From Terriglobia bacterium (GTDB lineage: Bacteria > Acidobacteriota > Terriglobia > Terriglobales > Acidobacteriaceae), in the NCBI GenBank assembly GCA_020073105.1, contig JAIQFW010000126.1:1-33862 (forward strand): a stretch of 33,862 nt of DNA, read 5' to 3'. Shown here piece after piece: positions 8,930-17,455 of this stretch. Each line of letters opens with the position of its first letter. The first letter of the stretch is position 1. The notes under the pieces were generated by a model. It worked only from the letters and a program-made list of their open reading frames with translations, was not told the DNA's origin and searched no databases. A program made the translations under genes and the position numbers.

Positions 8930-10354
8930 TCATTCGATGTGGTCGGCCCTCCGGTAATACTCCAGGGCCCCCTGCACTCCCAACCAGCGGAAAGGCTCGT
9001 TTGGCACATACAGCGGAGTGCGGTTCACAAATGGCAGCGTGTCCCACCTCGAATCTAGTCCCAGTTCAAGGTCGGCGATGATTCGTCCGAATAACGAGGT
9101 CAGGTTCACACCATGCCCGCAGTAACCCAGGCCGTAGTAGACGTTGCCGTGTTTTCCCGTCCGCCCCACTGCGGGAGCGAAATCCGGCGTCATGTCTACC
9201 AAACCACTCCACGTGGTCTCAAAATTCATGCCTGCAAGTCTAGGGAAAATGCGAACCAGTTCCCGTTTGAGGGCTGCATACGCAGATTCCCCGTCACCGC
9301 GCTCCGCCAGGCCGCTATTGAACGAGTAATCCACCCGCCCACCGCCGATGTGGATGCGGTTGTCCCGTGTCAGTCCCAGGTAATACACCAGCGTCCGGCT
9401 GTCAAAGAATGGCAGGCGGCTGCGCCAGCCAATTTCATTTAGCGTGCCCTCCTCCAGTGGTGGAGTGATCCCGATGTATGCGTGAAGGGGAACAACCGTG
9501 TTGCGGAAGTGACCGGCCTTGGAAGTGTATGCATTCGTCGCCAGGACCAGAGACTTCGCCTTAATCTCCCTGCCTCCTGTTGTGCGCAGCCGATGCGTGG
9601 ATCCTTCCTCGATGCTCACCACGGGTGTGTTTTCGAAGACTCGCGCCCCCACGCCCTCCGCTGCTGCCTTCCACCCATGCGTTAGCTTCATAGGGTGGAC
9701 CTGGCCGCTGTTCGGGTCGAACAAGGCTCCGAGATAGCGGTTCGAGCCCACCGCATCTTTTGTCCGCTGCCTGTCCCAGAACTCGAATGGAAAACCCAGC
9801 CGCCGCGCTTTTTCGATGTAAGCGGTGCCTGCCTCCACCGCGTCCGGAGTGTTGAACACTTCCAAGGCACCATGGGTGTCCAATTCGCAATCGATGCCAG
9901 CCGACGACGAGACCTCGCGCAGCGTCCCAATGTTTTCCACCGTAAGATCGTAGATGCGCTTGTCCATCGCAGGATCGGCGCTGAACACGATGAAGCGGTC
10001 GGCCGTCATGGTCAGTACCATCGCCCCGTTGCGCCCTGAGGCGCCATTGCCGCAGCGTTTGGCTTCCAGCACGACGACTTTCCGCGAAGGTGTGTTCCTC
10101 AGGACGTGGTAGGCCGACGACAACCCCGTATATCCACCGCCAATGATGGCCACATCGGCTTCACAATCTTCGCCCAGTGATGGGTTCACGGGAATCTGGT
10201 ATTTCGCCCAATGACTGCGGTTCGGCTGGAAGACCGGCTGCTCGGGGAGTAGGTGAGGAGACGCGTAGTTAAGAACTGCCGCGCCCGCCGCCGTACCGGC
10301 GGTTGCAACGGCCGTTTTTTTTAGGAAGCCTCGCCGGGTCAGCTTGCCACTCAT
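8930..10354 (-). CDS. Tat-exported FAD-dependent amino acid/amine oxidoreductase (DAO family)
   Basis: A 474-aa flavoprotein of the D-amino-acid oxidase/glycine oxidase superfamily, closest in style to PuuB-like gamma-glutamylputrescine oxidoreductases. Residues 6-30 are a twin-arginine signal (TRRGFLKKTAVATAGTAAGA), implying export of the folded protein with its FAD. The dinucleotide fold follows at 67-82 (VAIIGGGYTGLSSAYH), then KVVVLEAKRCGNGASGRNG, and the C-terminal flavin contact YYGLGYCGHGVNLTSL. The oxidised substrate is unknown. The gene starts 6 bp after the leuB stop, so it is almost certainly co-transcribed with leuA-leuB, although no link to leucine synthesis is established. Export is unusual for PuuB-like enzymes, which are cytoplasmic in E. 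coli. Confidence 0.88.
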   Translation of the reverse strand: MSGKLTRRGFLKKTAVATAGTAAGAAVLNYASPHLLPEQPVFQPNRSHWAKYQIPVNPSLGEDCEADVAIIGGGYTGLSSAYHVLRNTPSRKVVVLEAKRCGNGASGRNGAMVLTMTADRFIVFSADPAMDKRIYDLTVENIGTLREVSSSAGIDCELDTHGALEVFNTPDAVEAGTAYIEKARRLGFPFEFWDRQRTKDAVGSNRYLGALFDPNSGQVHPMKLTHGWKAAAEGVGARVFENTPVVSIEEGSTHRLRTTGGREIKAKSLVLATNAYTSKAGHFRNTVVPLHAYIGITPPLEEGTLNEIGWRSRLPFFDSRTLVYYLGLTRDNRIHIGGGRVDYSFNSGLAERGDGESAYAALKRELVRIFPRLAGMNFETTWSGLVDMTPDFAPAVGRTGKHGNVYYGLGYCGHGVNLTSLFGRIIADLELGLDSRWDTLPFVNRTPLYVPNEPFRWLGVQGALEYYRRADHIE

Positions 10355-10360
10355 GGATGG

Positions 10361-11470
10361 TTATCGAGCAACGGTCATCGGATCGGCGGCTCTGGCCCGT
10401 GCTTTCACCGCCTCTGCGACCTTCTGTCCCATTTGCGTCGTGCCAATCGAAGGCTGGTCGGGCTTGGCTAGGTCGCGGGTGCGGTGGCCCGCCACTAAAG
10501 TATCGGTGACCGCCGCTTCTACGCAGGCCGCTTCACGGTCCAGCTGGAATGAGTGACGCAGCATCATTCCAATTGAGAGAATGGCTCCCAGTGGGTTGGC
10601 GATGCCCTTTCCGGCAATGTCCGGCGCCGAGCCGTGCACCGGTTCATAGAGGGCCACCGGACCGCCAACGCTGGCCGAGGGCAGCATTCCCAGCGAACCT
10701 ACCACACCGCCCGCCTGGTCCGACAGTATGTCCCCAAACATGTTTTCCGTAAGTACGACATCGAAATTCGTAGGGTGTGAGACCAACGCAGTCGCGGCGG
10801 AATCCACGTAGCTGTGGTTTAACTGCACATCGGGATAGTGTTGCGCGGTTCGGCTGACCACCTCCCGCCACAGCCGGGAACAGTCCAACACATTCGCCTT
10901 GTCCACGGAGGTAACCTTGCGGCGGCGCGTGCGCGCGAGTTGAAAAGCCACATGCGCGACCCGCTTGATCTCTGGTTCTCCGTATCGCATGGTGTCGGTT
11001 GCCACGCGGGCGCCGGCGCTGCCTTGGGTTGAGCGCGGTTCGCCGAAATAGATTCCTCCCAGCAACTCACGAACGAAGAGAATGTCGGTGCCTCTCACTA
11101 CCTCGGCACGAAGCGGGGAAGCGTCCTCCAGCGGCGCAAAGCAAAAGGCGGGGCGCAGATTGGCAAAAACACCCAGCGCCTGCCGCAGCCGCAGGAGGCC
11201 TTTCTCAGGACGCAGGTTACCGGGGACGTGGTCGAAGTCCGGGCTGCCCACGGCGCCCAACAGGACCGCTCCTGAAGACTGGCAGGTTTCGAGCGTGTCT
11301 TTCGGGAGGGGATCGTTGGCGCTTCGCAGCGCGGCCCCGCCAACGTCCTTGTGGGTCAGGCTGAGCTGGTGGCCAAAGGATTCAGCGACGGTTTTCAGAA
11401 CCCGCACTGCCTCCCCGGTCACTTCCGGACCGATGCCATCGCCACCCAGGATCGCCACTTTCAGGAGCAT
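10361..11470 (-). CDS. leuB: 3-isopropylmalate dehydrogenase
   Basis: A 369-aa cytoplasmic enzyme that oxidises and decarboxylates 3-isopropylmalate with NAD, the third step of leucine synthesis. Seen: the N-terminal KVAILGGDGIGPEVTGEA, the active-site loop ELLGGIYFGEPR, the catalytic DKANVLDCSRLWREV (Lys), and the conserved NMFGDILSDQAGGVVGSLGM followed by LPSASVG. Length is normal for bacterial LeuB. It starts at ATG 11470, 30 bp after the leuA stop. The isopropylmalate isomerase genes leuC and leuD, which usually sit with leuA and leuB, are not in the window and must be elsewhere. Confidence 0.95.
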   Translation of the reverse strand: MLLKVAILGGDGIGPEVTGEAVRVLKTVAESFGHQLSLTHKDVGGAALRSANDPLPKDTLETCQSSGAVLLGAVGSPDFDHVPGNLRPEKGLLRLRQALGVFANLRPAFCFAPLEDASPLRAEVVRGTDILFVRELLGGIYFGEPRSTQGSAGARVATDTMRYGEPEIKRVAHVAFQLARTRRRKVTSVDKANVLDCSRLWREVVSRTAQHYPDVQLNHSYVDSAATALVSHPTNFDVVLTENMFGDILSDQAGGVVGSLGMLPSASVGGPVALYEPVHGSAPDIAGKGIANPLGAILSIGMMLRHSFQLDREAACVEAAVTDTLVAGHRTRDLAKPDQPSIGTTQMGQKVAEAVKARARAADPMTVAR

Positions 11471-11500
11471 GCGCGTCGATTGTATCGGAACACTACGCGC

Positions 11501-12862
11501 CTACACACCCCAAAGATAGTCTTCTGGATCGCTGTGATGTTCCGCCATCGAATTCAGTGGCAGCACCGGCGATTTCAAGTTTCTCGAAATCGCCCCCGGA
11601 AAGGGCGTGCCGGGATGCTGGCTTCCATCGCGCAATGCAGTGTTCACCGTAGCGGCCCTGGCCAGCGGCGCGGTGTCCGTATAGGCGGGCTGGGGTTTTG
11701 AGGGTGGGGCCTGAGTTTCGCTGAGCAGCTCAAGAAGGTGATGGTCCTCGACCCGCTTGATCTTGTCCGCCAGCAAGACGAACCGGCGGTAAACCCGGTC
11801 GAGGTCCTGGCGCTCAAAGTGGAAGCCCAGTTGTTCGCAGCGAATTCCCAGGGCGTGCCGTCCCGAGTGCTTGCCCAGCACCAGCTTAGAATCGGGCACG
11901 CCAACTGACTGCGGAGTCATGATTTCGTAGGTCAGGGGATTCTTGAGCATGCCATCCTGATGAATGCCCGCCTCGTGTGCGAATGCGTTGCGTCCAATGA
12001 TGGCCTTGTTGGGCTGTACGGCCACTCCCGTGATTTCGCTCAGCAGTTGGCTCGTAGGATAAAGCTGCTCGCTCAGAACGTTGGTGTCGTAGGCAAGGTG
12101 ATCCTGACGCACCCGCATCGCCATGACAATTTCTTCTAGAGACGCGTTGCCCGCGCGCTCGCCGATCCCATTTATGGTGCACTCCACTTGTCTCGCTCCG
12201 GCGGCGATGGCCGCAAGCGAGTTGGCGGCCGCAAGTCCGAGGTCATCGTGGCAGTGGGCTGAGATCGTCGCCTTCTCGATGCCTTTTACTTTCTTGCGAA
12301 TCGTGCGGATCAGCTCGCCGAATTCCCACGGAGTCGTATAGCCAACCGTGTCCGGGATGTTCAAGGTGGTGGCCCCGGCCGCGACCACAGCCTCCAACAC
12401 CTGGCATAGAAAATCGGGATCCGTACGGGTAGCGTCCTCGGGAGAGAATTCCACGTCCTCGCAGAAGCTTTTTGCCAAACTGACCCCTTCTGCTGCCTGC
12501 TCCAGGCATTGCTGACGCGGAATTCGCAGCTTGTGTTTGAGGTGGATGTCGGAGGTCGCCAGAAACACATGAATGCGCGGCCGGGCGGCATGTTTCAGCG
12601 CTTGCCAGGCCCGTTCAATGTCTAGCGGGCAGGCCCGCGCCAATCCGGCGATGGTGGGGCGAGACACCGTGGCAGCAATGGCCTGTACTGCGGCAAAATC
12701 GCCCTCGGAAGCGATGGGGAAGCCGGCCTCGATCACGTCGACTCCCAGGCGGTCGAGCTGGTGCGCCAGGCGCAGTTTTTCCTGCACATTCATGCTGCAT
12801 CCCGGGGATTGCTCCCCATCACGCAAAGTGGTGTCGAAAACCGTGATCCTGGTTCGCTGCAT
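11501..12862 (-). CDS. leuA: 2-isopropylmalate synthase lacking the usual regulatory domain
   Basis: A 453-aa cytoplasmic enzyme condensing acetyl-CoA with 2-oxoisovalerate, the first committed step of leucine synthesis. The HMGL-like TIM barrel is complete: [19 protein letters not shown] at the start (DGEQ metal site), [17 protein letters not shown] (metal-binding HxH) and [16 protein letters not shown]. The linker continues with [18 protein letters not shown] and KHSGRHALG and ends about residue 383. Normally a ~130-aa LeuA dimer/allosteric domain follows; here only a 70-residue unrelated tail (proline- and serine-rich, ending EDYLWGV) is present, and leuB starts 30 bp later. ATG 12862 has AGGAGGGG seven bases upstream. 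It is divergent from the damaged lysR gene. Confidence 0.93.
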   Translation of the reverse strand: MQRTRITVFDTTLRDGEQSPGCSMNVQEKLRLAHQLDRLGVDVIEAGFPIASEGDFAAVQAIAATVSRPTIAGLARACPLDIERAWQALKHAARPRIHVFLATSDIHLKHKLRIPRQQCLEQAAEGVSLAKSFCEDVEFSPEDATRTDPDFLCQVLEAVVAAGATTLNIPDTVGYTTPWEFGELIRTIRKKVKGIEKATISAHCHDDLGLAAANSLAAIAAGARQVECTINGIGERAGNASLEEIVMAMRVRQDHLAYDTNVLSEQLYPTSQLLSEITGVAVQPNKAIIGRNAFAHEAGIHQDGMLKNPLTYEIMTPQSVGVPDSKLVLGKHSGRHALGIRCEQLGFHFERQDLDRVYRRFVLLADKIKRVEDHHLLELLSETQAPPSKPQPAYTDTAPLARAATVNTALRDGSQHPGTPFPGAISRNLKSPVLPLNSMAEHHSDPEDYLWGV

Positions 12863-12949
12863 GCCGGAACCCCTCCTCACCGAGACCCGAGCTTGTATGC
12901 TACGTAGACATCACTATTCAGCAAAGCTTATAATTTCGCAGTTATCATT

Positions 12950-12971
12950 ACTTATTCTTAAGACCATAAGT
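12950..12971. promoter_or_regulatory. Candidate LysR-type operator between leuA and lysR
   Basis: The 153-bp divergent gap is AT-rich. It contains a perfect dyad ACTTAT - 10 bases - ATAAGT (12950-12955 and 12966-12971), which contains the T-N11-A pattern recognised by LysR-type regulators, and a related GCTTATAA string at 12926-12933. The position suggests control of leuA and autoregulation of lysR. No experimentally known site was compared. Confidence 0.4.
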
Positions 12972-13015
12972 GGGGTTAATCGTTGCCGCAGTTTTGTTAA
13001 TGAAGGATCGCGACC

Positions 13016-13811
13016 ATGGACCTGGCCCAGCTCGAGGTATTCCTGACGGTCGCCCGGGAGAAACGCTTCTCGCGGGCCGCGGAAAAGCTCTACCGCACCC
13101 AGTCGGCGGTCAGCCAGTCGATCCGTAAACTGGAGGAAGAACTGGGCGAGCCGCTATTTGACCGTTCGTCCCGCGATGGGCTTCTGACCGACGCCGGCCG
13201 CCTGCTGCAGGAGTATGCGGAACGCCTGCTAAACCTGCGTGATGATGCGCACGGGGCCCTGGTCGAACTGCGGCAACTTCACAAGGGAAAGCTGGCCATT
13301 GCCGCGAACGAATTTACGGCTCTCTATCTGTTGCCGGTACTGGCTGAGTTCCGCCGGTTACACCCCATGATCCGAATTGCCGTAAACCGCTCTTTCGGGA
13401 GTCACATTCCTGACGACGTCCTGCGGCATAACTCTGAATTGGGAGTTCTGACCTACGATCCGCAGGAGGCCCAGCTGCGCTCGATAGTGGTGTACCTAGA
13501 TGAATTGATTCTCGTGGTTCCCCCCAGCCATCCCCTAGCTGCCGCGCATCAGGTCAGCATCCGGCAACTCGGCGCCGAGATGTTCGTCGCCCACAACGTC
13601 CCGTCGCCCTACCGGGACAAGGTGATCGGAGCCTTCCAGCGGCACAAAACCCCGCTCCACATGGACATCGAGCTGCCCACCCTGCAGGCCATCAAGCGCT
13701 TTTTACCGCAAGTCCGCCAGCCTATCCCACGCCGCGCAAGCATTCCTGAAGGTGGCTGAGACCATAGCGCGGGAGCGCAGAGGCCGGTACCGTTATCAGC
13801 CTGGGCGCTAG
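13016..13811 (+). pseudogene. LysR-family transcriptional regulator with internal deletion and frameshift
   Basis: A divergently transcribed regulator, probably of the leu genes. Residues 1-60 are a normal winged-helix domain (LAQLEVFLTVAREKRFSRAA, TQSAVSQSIRKLEEELG) and the effector domain follows up to LPTLQAIKRF at 13702. There the frame runs on into about 19 unrelated residues ending at 13759. In the neighbouring frame the true C-terminus is present: from 13704 it reads YRKSASLSHAAQAFLKVAET and on to a stop at 13809-13811. From family length about 40 codons between these points are missing, and the deletion is not a multiple of three. The join lies in a run of T, so a slip or short-homology deletion is likely. 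The start ATG 13016 has GAAGGA eight bases upstream. The gene is probably non-functional or the join is an assembly error. Confidence 0.8.
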
Positions 13812-14185
13812 GCAGCGCTGCCTGCTACTTCCGTCTGCAAACTCTCTCGGTAAGAGCCGAGAGCGTCATCCAACGTCGAATAAGTCTCGAAAATCGACCG
13901 CAAGTTGGTAAGCTCAAACAACTGCTGTAGTCGGGCGCTGGCGCCCGCCAGCTTCAGTGCACATCCGCTGGCCCGCGCCCACATGTGTATGACCGCCAGC
14001 TCCCCCAGGCCGGCGCTGTCGATGGCCTCCAAGCCACTCATCTCGATTACAACCTGGGGACAGTCCGAAATGACCGTCGCTATCGTCTCCGAGAACGCCC
14101 TGGCTTCTTCCCGATAAGTGAGGCGGCCCCTGCAATGGAGAATGGTCACCCGGTCGATCACTCGAATTTGTACGTCCAGTTTCAA
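13808..14185 (-). CDS. STAS-domain protein (anti-sigma factor antagonist type)
   Basis: A 125-aa single STAS domain, like SpoIIAA/RsbV proteins that bind anti-sigma kinases in partner-switching systems. Residues 51-63 read GLEAIDSAGLGEL; Ser57 is the usual phosphorylation site. The C-terminus has the expected LKLAGASARLQQLFELTNL helix-strand pair. The start is TTG at 14185: AAGGAG lies six bases upstream and similarity begins there, while no ATG or GTG fits. No anti-sigma kinase or phosphatase gene is nearby, so its partner is encoded elsewhere. Its stop overlaps tail to tail, by 4 bp, the original stop of the broken lysR gene; the shared end contains a 14-bp palindrome (13810-13823). Confidence 0.85.
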   Translation of the reverse strand: MKLDVQIRVIDRVTILHCRGRLTYREEARAFSETIATVISDCPQVVIEMSGLEAIDSAGLGELAVIHMWARASGCALKLAGASARLQQLFELTNLRSIFETYSTLDDALGSYRESLQTEVAGSAA

Positions 14186-14390
14186 CTTCGACTCCTTGTC
14201 CAGAGGGAGCAACTTCCTGTTCTTGATTGGGTTTGATGATAACGATGGGACCCCCGCCAACGGGTTGCAGGAGTATGAAAATCCAGTGAAATTTCCACGG
14301 GGATAAACACACGACATCCCACACTGCTTGGGGTGCATCCAAGAAGAGCGCCACGAAAAACCAACACTTCCATCTCGAAAGGAGATCTTC

Positions 14391-14942
14391 GTGTTTAGAA
14401 TCGCGGCTATTGCCCTTGTTCTTCTCTTCGCTACCCTGGGATTTGCACAGGTGCCCGGGGGCAACGTTTTCTTCGGCTATTCCTACCTGAGCGCCGACCA
14501 AAACACCGGAGGGCGCGCCAATTTGAACGGCTGGGAGGGCTCGCTGGAGGGCAAGGTCGCGCCCTTGCTCGGGATCGTAGCCGACGTCAGCGGCCATTAC
14601 GGGTCACAGGACTTCGCTCTAGTCTGTACTGCGCCGTTGTGCCCTCCCTCCAATTTGAGCTCAAGCACGCACAGTTTTCTTTTCGGTCCCCGCGTTTCGT
14701 TCTCTGTGGGCAAGTTCCGGCCCTTTGCCCACGCATTGTTCGGAGCATCGCACATCAGCGGAAGCGCTAGCGGCGTCTCGGAGTCGGACACGTCGTTTGC
14801 CTACGCCCTGGGAGGCGGCCTCGACTACCATCTGGTTCCGCTCATCGCCTGGCGCATACAAGCCGACGCCTTGCAGACCCGCTTCTTTGGCGGCACGCAA
14901 AGCAACGCCCGAATTTCCACGGGGATTGTGTTTCACTTCTAG
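14391..14942 (+). CDS. Exported outer-membrane beta-barrel protein (OmpA-like/OMP_b-brl)
   Basis: A 183-aa protein with a cleavable signal peptide (FRIAAIALVLLFATLGFAQ) followed by alternating beta-strand sequence typical of small eight-stranded barrels: NVFFGYSYLSADQ, FLFGPRVSFSVGKFRPFAHALFG (middle), FAYALGGGLDYHLVPLIAWR. It ends GIVFHF with the terminal aromatic residue recognised by the BAM machinery. Role unknown; such proteins are abundant in Acidobacteriota. The start is GTG 14391, with AAAGGAG six bases upstream; an earlier in-frame ATG (14328) would put 21 charged residues before the signal and is rejected. It is a single-gene unit convergent with the glycosyltransferase gene. Confidence 0.85.
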   Translation: MFRIAAIALVLLFATLGFAQVPGGNVFFGYSYLSADQNTGGRANLNGWEGSLEGKVAPLLGIVADVSGHYGSQDFALVCTAPLCPPSNLSSSTHSFLFGPRVSFSVGKFRPFAHALFGASHISGSASGVSESDTSFAYALGGGLDYHLVPLIAWRIQADALQTRFFGGTQSNARISTGIVFHF

Positions 14943-14979
14943 AGGCAATCTCACGCTTGAGCACCCCGCGCGGCAACCA

Positions 14980-16167
14980 TCAGGGAGCTAACTGGGCCGC
15001 GCGGTTCAAGCATTGTTCAAGGATGACGGGCACTTCGAACAGTGCTCGGTTGCAATACGTGCCTGCGTTCCGGCGAAGATCTTCGAAGGTGGAAGGGGCG
15101 AGTAATCGCTCGACACTCGGCGCAATTTCCCGGAAGCTTTTTACGACAAGGCCGTAGCCCATCTCAGTTACCCACTGTGCGTTGTATCGTTCCTGCGGCA
15201 ACGTCCTCGCATTGCACTCGACGATCACCGGCAAATGGCATTGCAGAGCTTCGCTGATCGAGCCCGGGCCCGGCTTCCCTATAAAGAAGTCGGCCAACGA
15301 CATGTAGTGCACTACATTCGAGGTGAAACCTTCCACCAGCATCGGCTTTCGTGTCTTCAGGCTCTTGAGCTTGGCGGCGAGCTTTGCATTGTGGCCGCAA
15401 ATCAAGATCAACTGCACCGCAACGCCGCTTTGGTTGAGTCGCTTGACGATATCGATCATCACTCGAGAGCCGTGCCCCCCGAATAGAACGATCCCGGTTA
15501 GACAGTCGGGTTCCAGGCCAAGGCGCTTTCTCTCAGAAGCGCGATCTACAGCGTGCTTCTGGTAGAACTGTGGCTTCAAGACCATACCTGACGATTGGAA
15601 GACGCAATCAGCCGCGTGCCCCATGGCCAAGGCTTGCCGCTTGGCCTGTTCGCTGCCCGCGATAACAAACTCGGACTCCGGCTCGATCCAGAATCGTGGC
15701 GGATAGTCCGCCAAGTCCGTCAGAAGAGTGACGAACGGTGTTCTTGGACCATTTCCTCGAAGACTCTCGGCGAGCGCACGGTTGAAGTGCGGGATCACCG
15801 ACAGCACTAAGTCCGTGGGATGTTGCGCCCAACAAGCCCGCAACAGCTTCACCACCCGCGAATGGTAGGCACGTATCGTAGTTTGGAGAAGCACCAGCAA
15901 CTGCGGGGTGAACCGGGTCCAGCCCTTGCGCAGAATGAGGTTATAGGCATCTTCGATATGCAGACCAGTGGCGCGACGAGCCACGTCGAGCGGGGCAAGC
16001 AACTCCTGCACATTGAGCAGGCGGACCTCCCACGGGCACTCCTGCGAGGTGAGCGCGTCCTTCAGGGCATCGGCTGTACTGCGGTGCCCTCCACCGGCGT
16101 GGTGAAAAACGATGGTCAGCTTGCGATGGGAGCTACCACCCTCAGCTCCCAATGTTCTCGTACTCAT
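14980..16167 (-). CDS. MGDG-synthase-like glycosyltransferase (GT28 family)
   Basis: A 395-aa enzyme resembling monogalactosyldiacylglycerol synthase, processive diacylglycerol glucosyltransferases and MurG; it should glycosylate a membrane lipid from a nucleotide sugar. Motifs: the N-terminal glycine loop IVFHHAGGGHRSTADALKDA, the linker TLLTDLADYPPRFW, and the C-terminal donor site GIVLFGGHGS and DFFIGKPGPGSISEALQC. ATG 16167 overlaps the end of the upstream phosphoesterase gene by 26 bp, so translation is probably coupled; the frame is open further upstream but within that gene. The pair suggests a shared role in glycolipid or lipid A-like envelope metabolism, which is inference. Confidence 0.82.
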   Translation of the reverse strand: MSTRTLGAEGGSSHRKLTIVFHHAGGGHRSTADALKDALTSQECPWEVRLLNVQELLAPLDVARRATGLHIEDAYNLILRKGWTRFTPQLLVLLQTTIRAYHSRVVKLLRACWAQHPTDLVLSVIPHFNRALAESLRGNGPRTPFVTLLTDLADYPPRFWIEPESEFVIAGSEQAKRQALAMGHAADCVFQSSGMVLKPQFYQKHAVDRASERKRLGLEPDCLTGIVLFGGHGSRVMIDIVKRLNQSGVAVQLILICGHNAKLAAKLKSLKTRKPMLVEGFTSNVVHYMSLADFFIGKPGPGSISEALQCHLPVIVECNARTLPQERYNAQWVTEMGYGLVVKSFREIAPSVERLLAPSTFEDLRRNAGTYCNRALFEVPVILEQCLNRAAQLAP

Positions 16168-16951
16168 TTTCGTGGAACTCGGATTCGGCGGACGATTCGT
16201 CGAACGCGGAATCAATGTCGCCTGGCTCGTCGCCGGATCCACCATCGTCAAATCGCTCGCCGTGGTATTCATGAATTTCCACTCCTTCGGCCCCGATAGT
16301 GATATAGGTGGGCCTGGAATCGGTCCAGCCGCCTGCGTTGTAGTAGTGGATCCCGTCCTCGATCTGCTGCATGGCCGCGTGCGTATGTCCGCAGAAAATG
16401 CGCTGCGCCCCATGCTGGCGTGCATGAAACAGCGCGCCCGACGCCACTTTCGGTGACATGCGCAGCCAGCGCGTATTCAAACGGTCAATCAGGCGCGCCA
16501 CCGGTTTGCCTTTGAAATCCAGTTTCTGCAACTGCAGGTACAACAACGTGCCCAGGTAGTTGAGGCGCACGCTATTCACGCCAAAGCGGTCAAACTGGTG
16601 GCCATGAATGGCCAGATGGCGTAGCCCGCCATATTCCCACCCGTATTCCCCGTACACCCGTACGCCGACCAGGTGCGACATGACATCGGTCAGACCTTGA
16701 TCGTGGTTCCCCTCCACCCAGATTACTTCCACTTTGCGCTTGGGATTGGAGAGCTTGCGGATGTAGCCAAGGAACTTCCAGTGTTCCTTGGTGAGGCGGC
16801 GGAAGTTGAGGTCGGCAAAGATGTCGCCCAGCAGGATCAGACGCCGAAACCGGTTCTGCTTGAGCACACGGGTGGCGTCCTGCGCACGGCTGGTCTCGGC
16901 GCCCAAATGGACGTCAGAGAGGATCAGCGTGTCATAGACGGGCGGATCCAT
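16142..16951 (-). CDS. Metallophosphoesterase, UDP-2,3-diacylglucosamine diphosphatase (LpxH)-like
   Basis: A 269-aa calcineurin-type phosphoesterase with all metal-ligand motifs: SDVHLGAE (D13, H15), GDIFAD (D43), GNHD (81-84), HGHQFD (116-121) and CGHTHAAM. The spacing and the lack of a signal peptide fit the LpxH-like group, which in relatives cleaves UDP-diacylglucosamine during lipid A synthesis at the membrane, but several paralogues act on other substrates. The last ~35 residues are strongly acidic (ERFDDGGSGDEPGDIDSAFD), an unusual tail for this family. ATG 16951 has AGGA upstream. Its end overlaps the glycosyltransferase start by 26 bp. Confidence 0.85.
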   Translation of the reverse strand: MDPPVYDTLILSDVHLGAETSRAQDATRVLKQNRFRRLILLGDIFADLNFRRLTKEHWKFLGYIRKLSNPKRKVEVIWVEGNHDQGLTDVMSHLVGVRVYGEYGWEYGGLRHLAIHGHQFDRFGVNSVRLNYLGTLLYLQLQKLDFKGKPVARLIDRLNTRWLRMSPKVASGALFHARQHGAQRIFCGHTHAAMQQIEDGIHYYNAGGWTDSRPTYITIGAEGVEIHEYHGERFDDGGSGDEPGDIDSAFDESSAESEFHENEYENIGS

Positions 16952-17050
16952 GCACCATTCCTAGTGCATCAATGTTACGGGGTGATGAACGCCAGATGAC
17001 AGTCTGTTAAACGGGTAACTCGAAGGTAACCGGAACGCGCGGTGTCCCTA

Positions 17051-17329
17051 CTACTTTTGCGCCGGCGGGACGTACTGGGCCGGTGGGGCAGCCCCTTCGC
17101 CGAAGAAAAACTGTTCCATCTGCTTGAGGATGGCCTCCTGGTCCTCACGGCGCGCCGGATTCAGCCGGTACTCGTTGAGCAGCATTTTGCAGAAGTCCAT
17201 CCACATGTTCCAGGCCGGTTGCGAGACATTTTCGTACACCTTTCTTCCCAGTTCGTTATCGAACGGCGGCTCATCGAGACCAGGCAGCTCCTTATGCAAT
17301 TTGACACAGAAGACCGTGCGTTCAGGCAT
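17051..17329 (-). CDS. yggX: Fe(2+)-trafficking protein YggX
   Basis: A 92-aa cytoplasmic protein of the YggX family, which protects iron-sulfur clusters and helps move Fe(II). The start PERTVFCVKLHKELPGLDEP carries the conserved N-terminal Cys; also seen are PFDNELGRKVYENVSQPAW and WMDFCKMLLNEYRLNPA. ATG 17329 has GAGG five bases upstream and matches the family start; an in-frame ATG at 17359 adds ten unrelated residues. The C-terminal ~12 residues (GAAPPAQYVPPAQK) are longer and more proline-rich than in enterobacterial YggX. It appears to be a single-gene unit. Confidence 0.93.
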   Translation of the reverse strand: MPERTVFCVKLHKELPGLDEPPFDNELGRKVYENVSQPAWNMWMDFCKMLLNEYRLNPARREDQEAILKQMEQFFFGEGAAPPAQYVPPAQK

Positions 17330-17455
17330 GGATCCCTCGGAAAGATTTGCGGTGAACAAAATTATCTCACAGAGGAGAGCGTGTGTGACTTTCGGTCCAG
17401 GACCAGCGGCCCAAACGGTTCGACCAAAACCCGCCGGGACAACGTAAGTGCTTCC

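Noticed and set aside
13810-13823. 14-bp perfect palindrome AGGCAGCGCTGCCT as a terminator
   Set aside because: No T tract on either strand and it overlaps the coding ends of the STAS gene and the broken lysR gene; likely coincidental to the sequence or a weak structure only.
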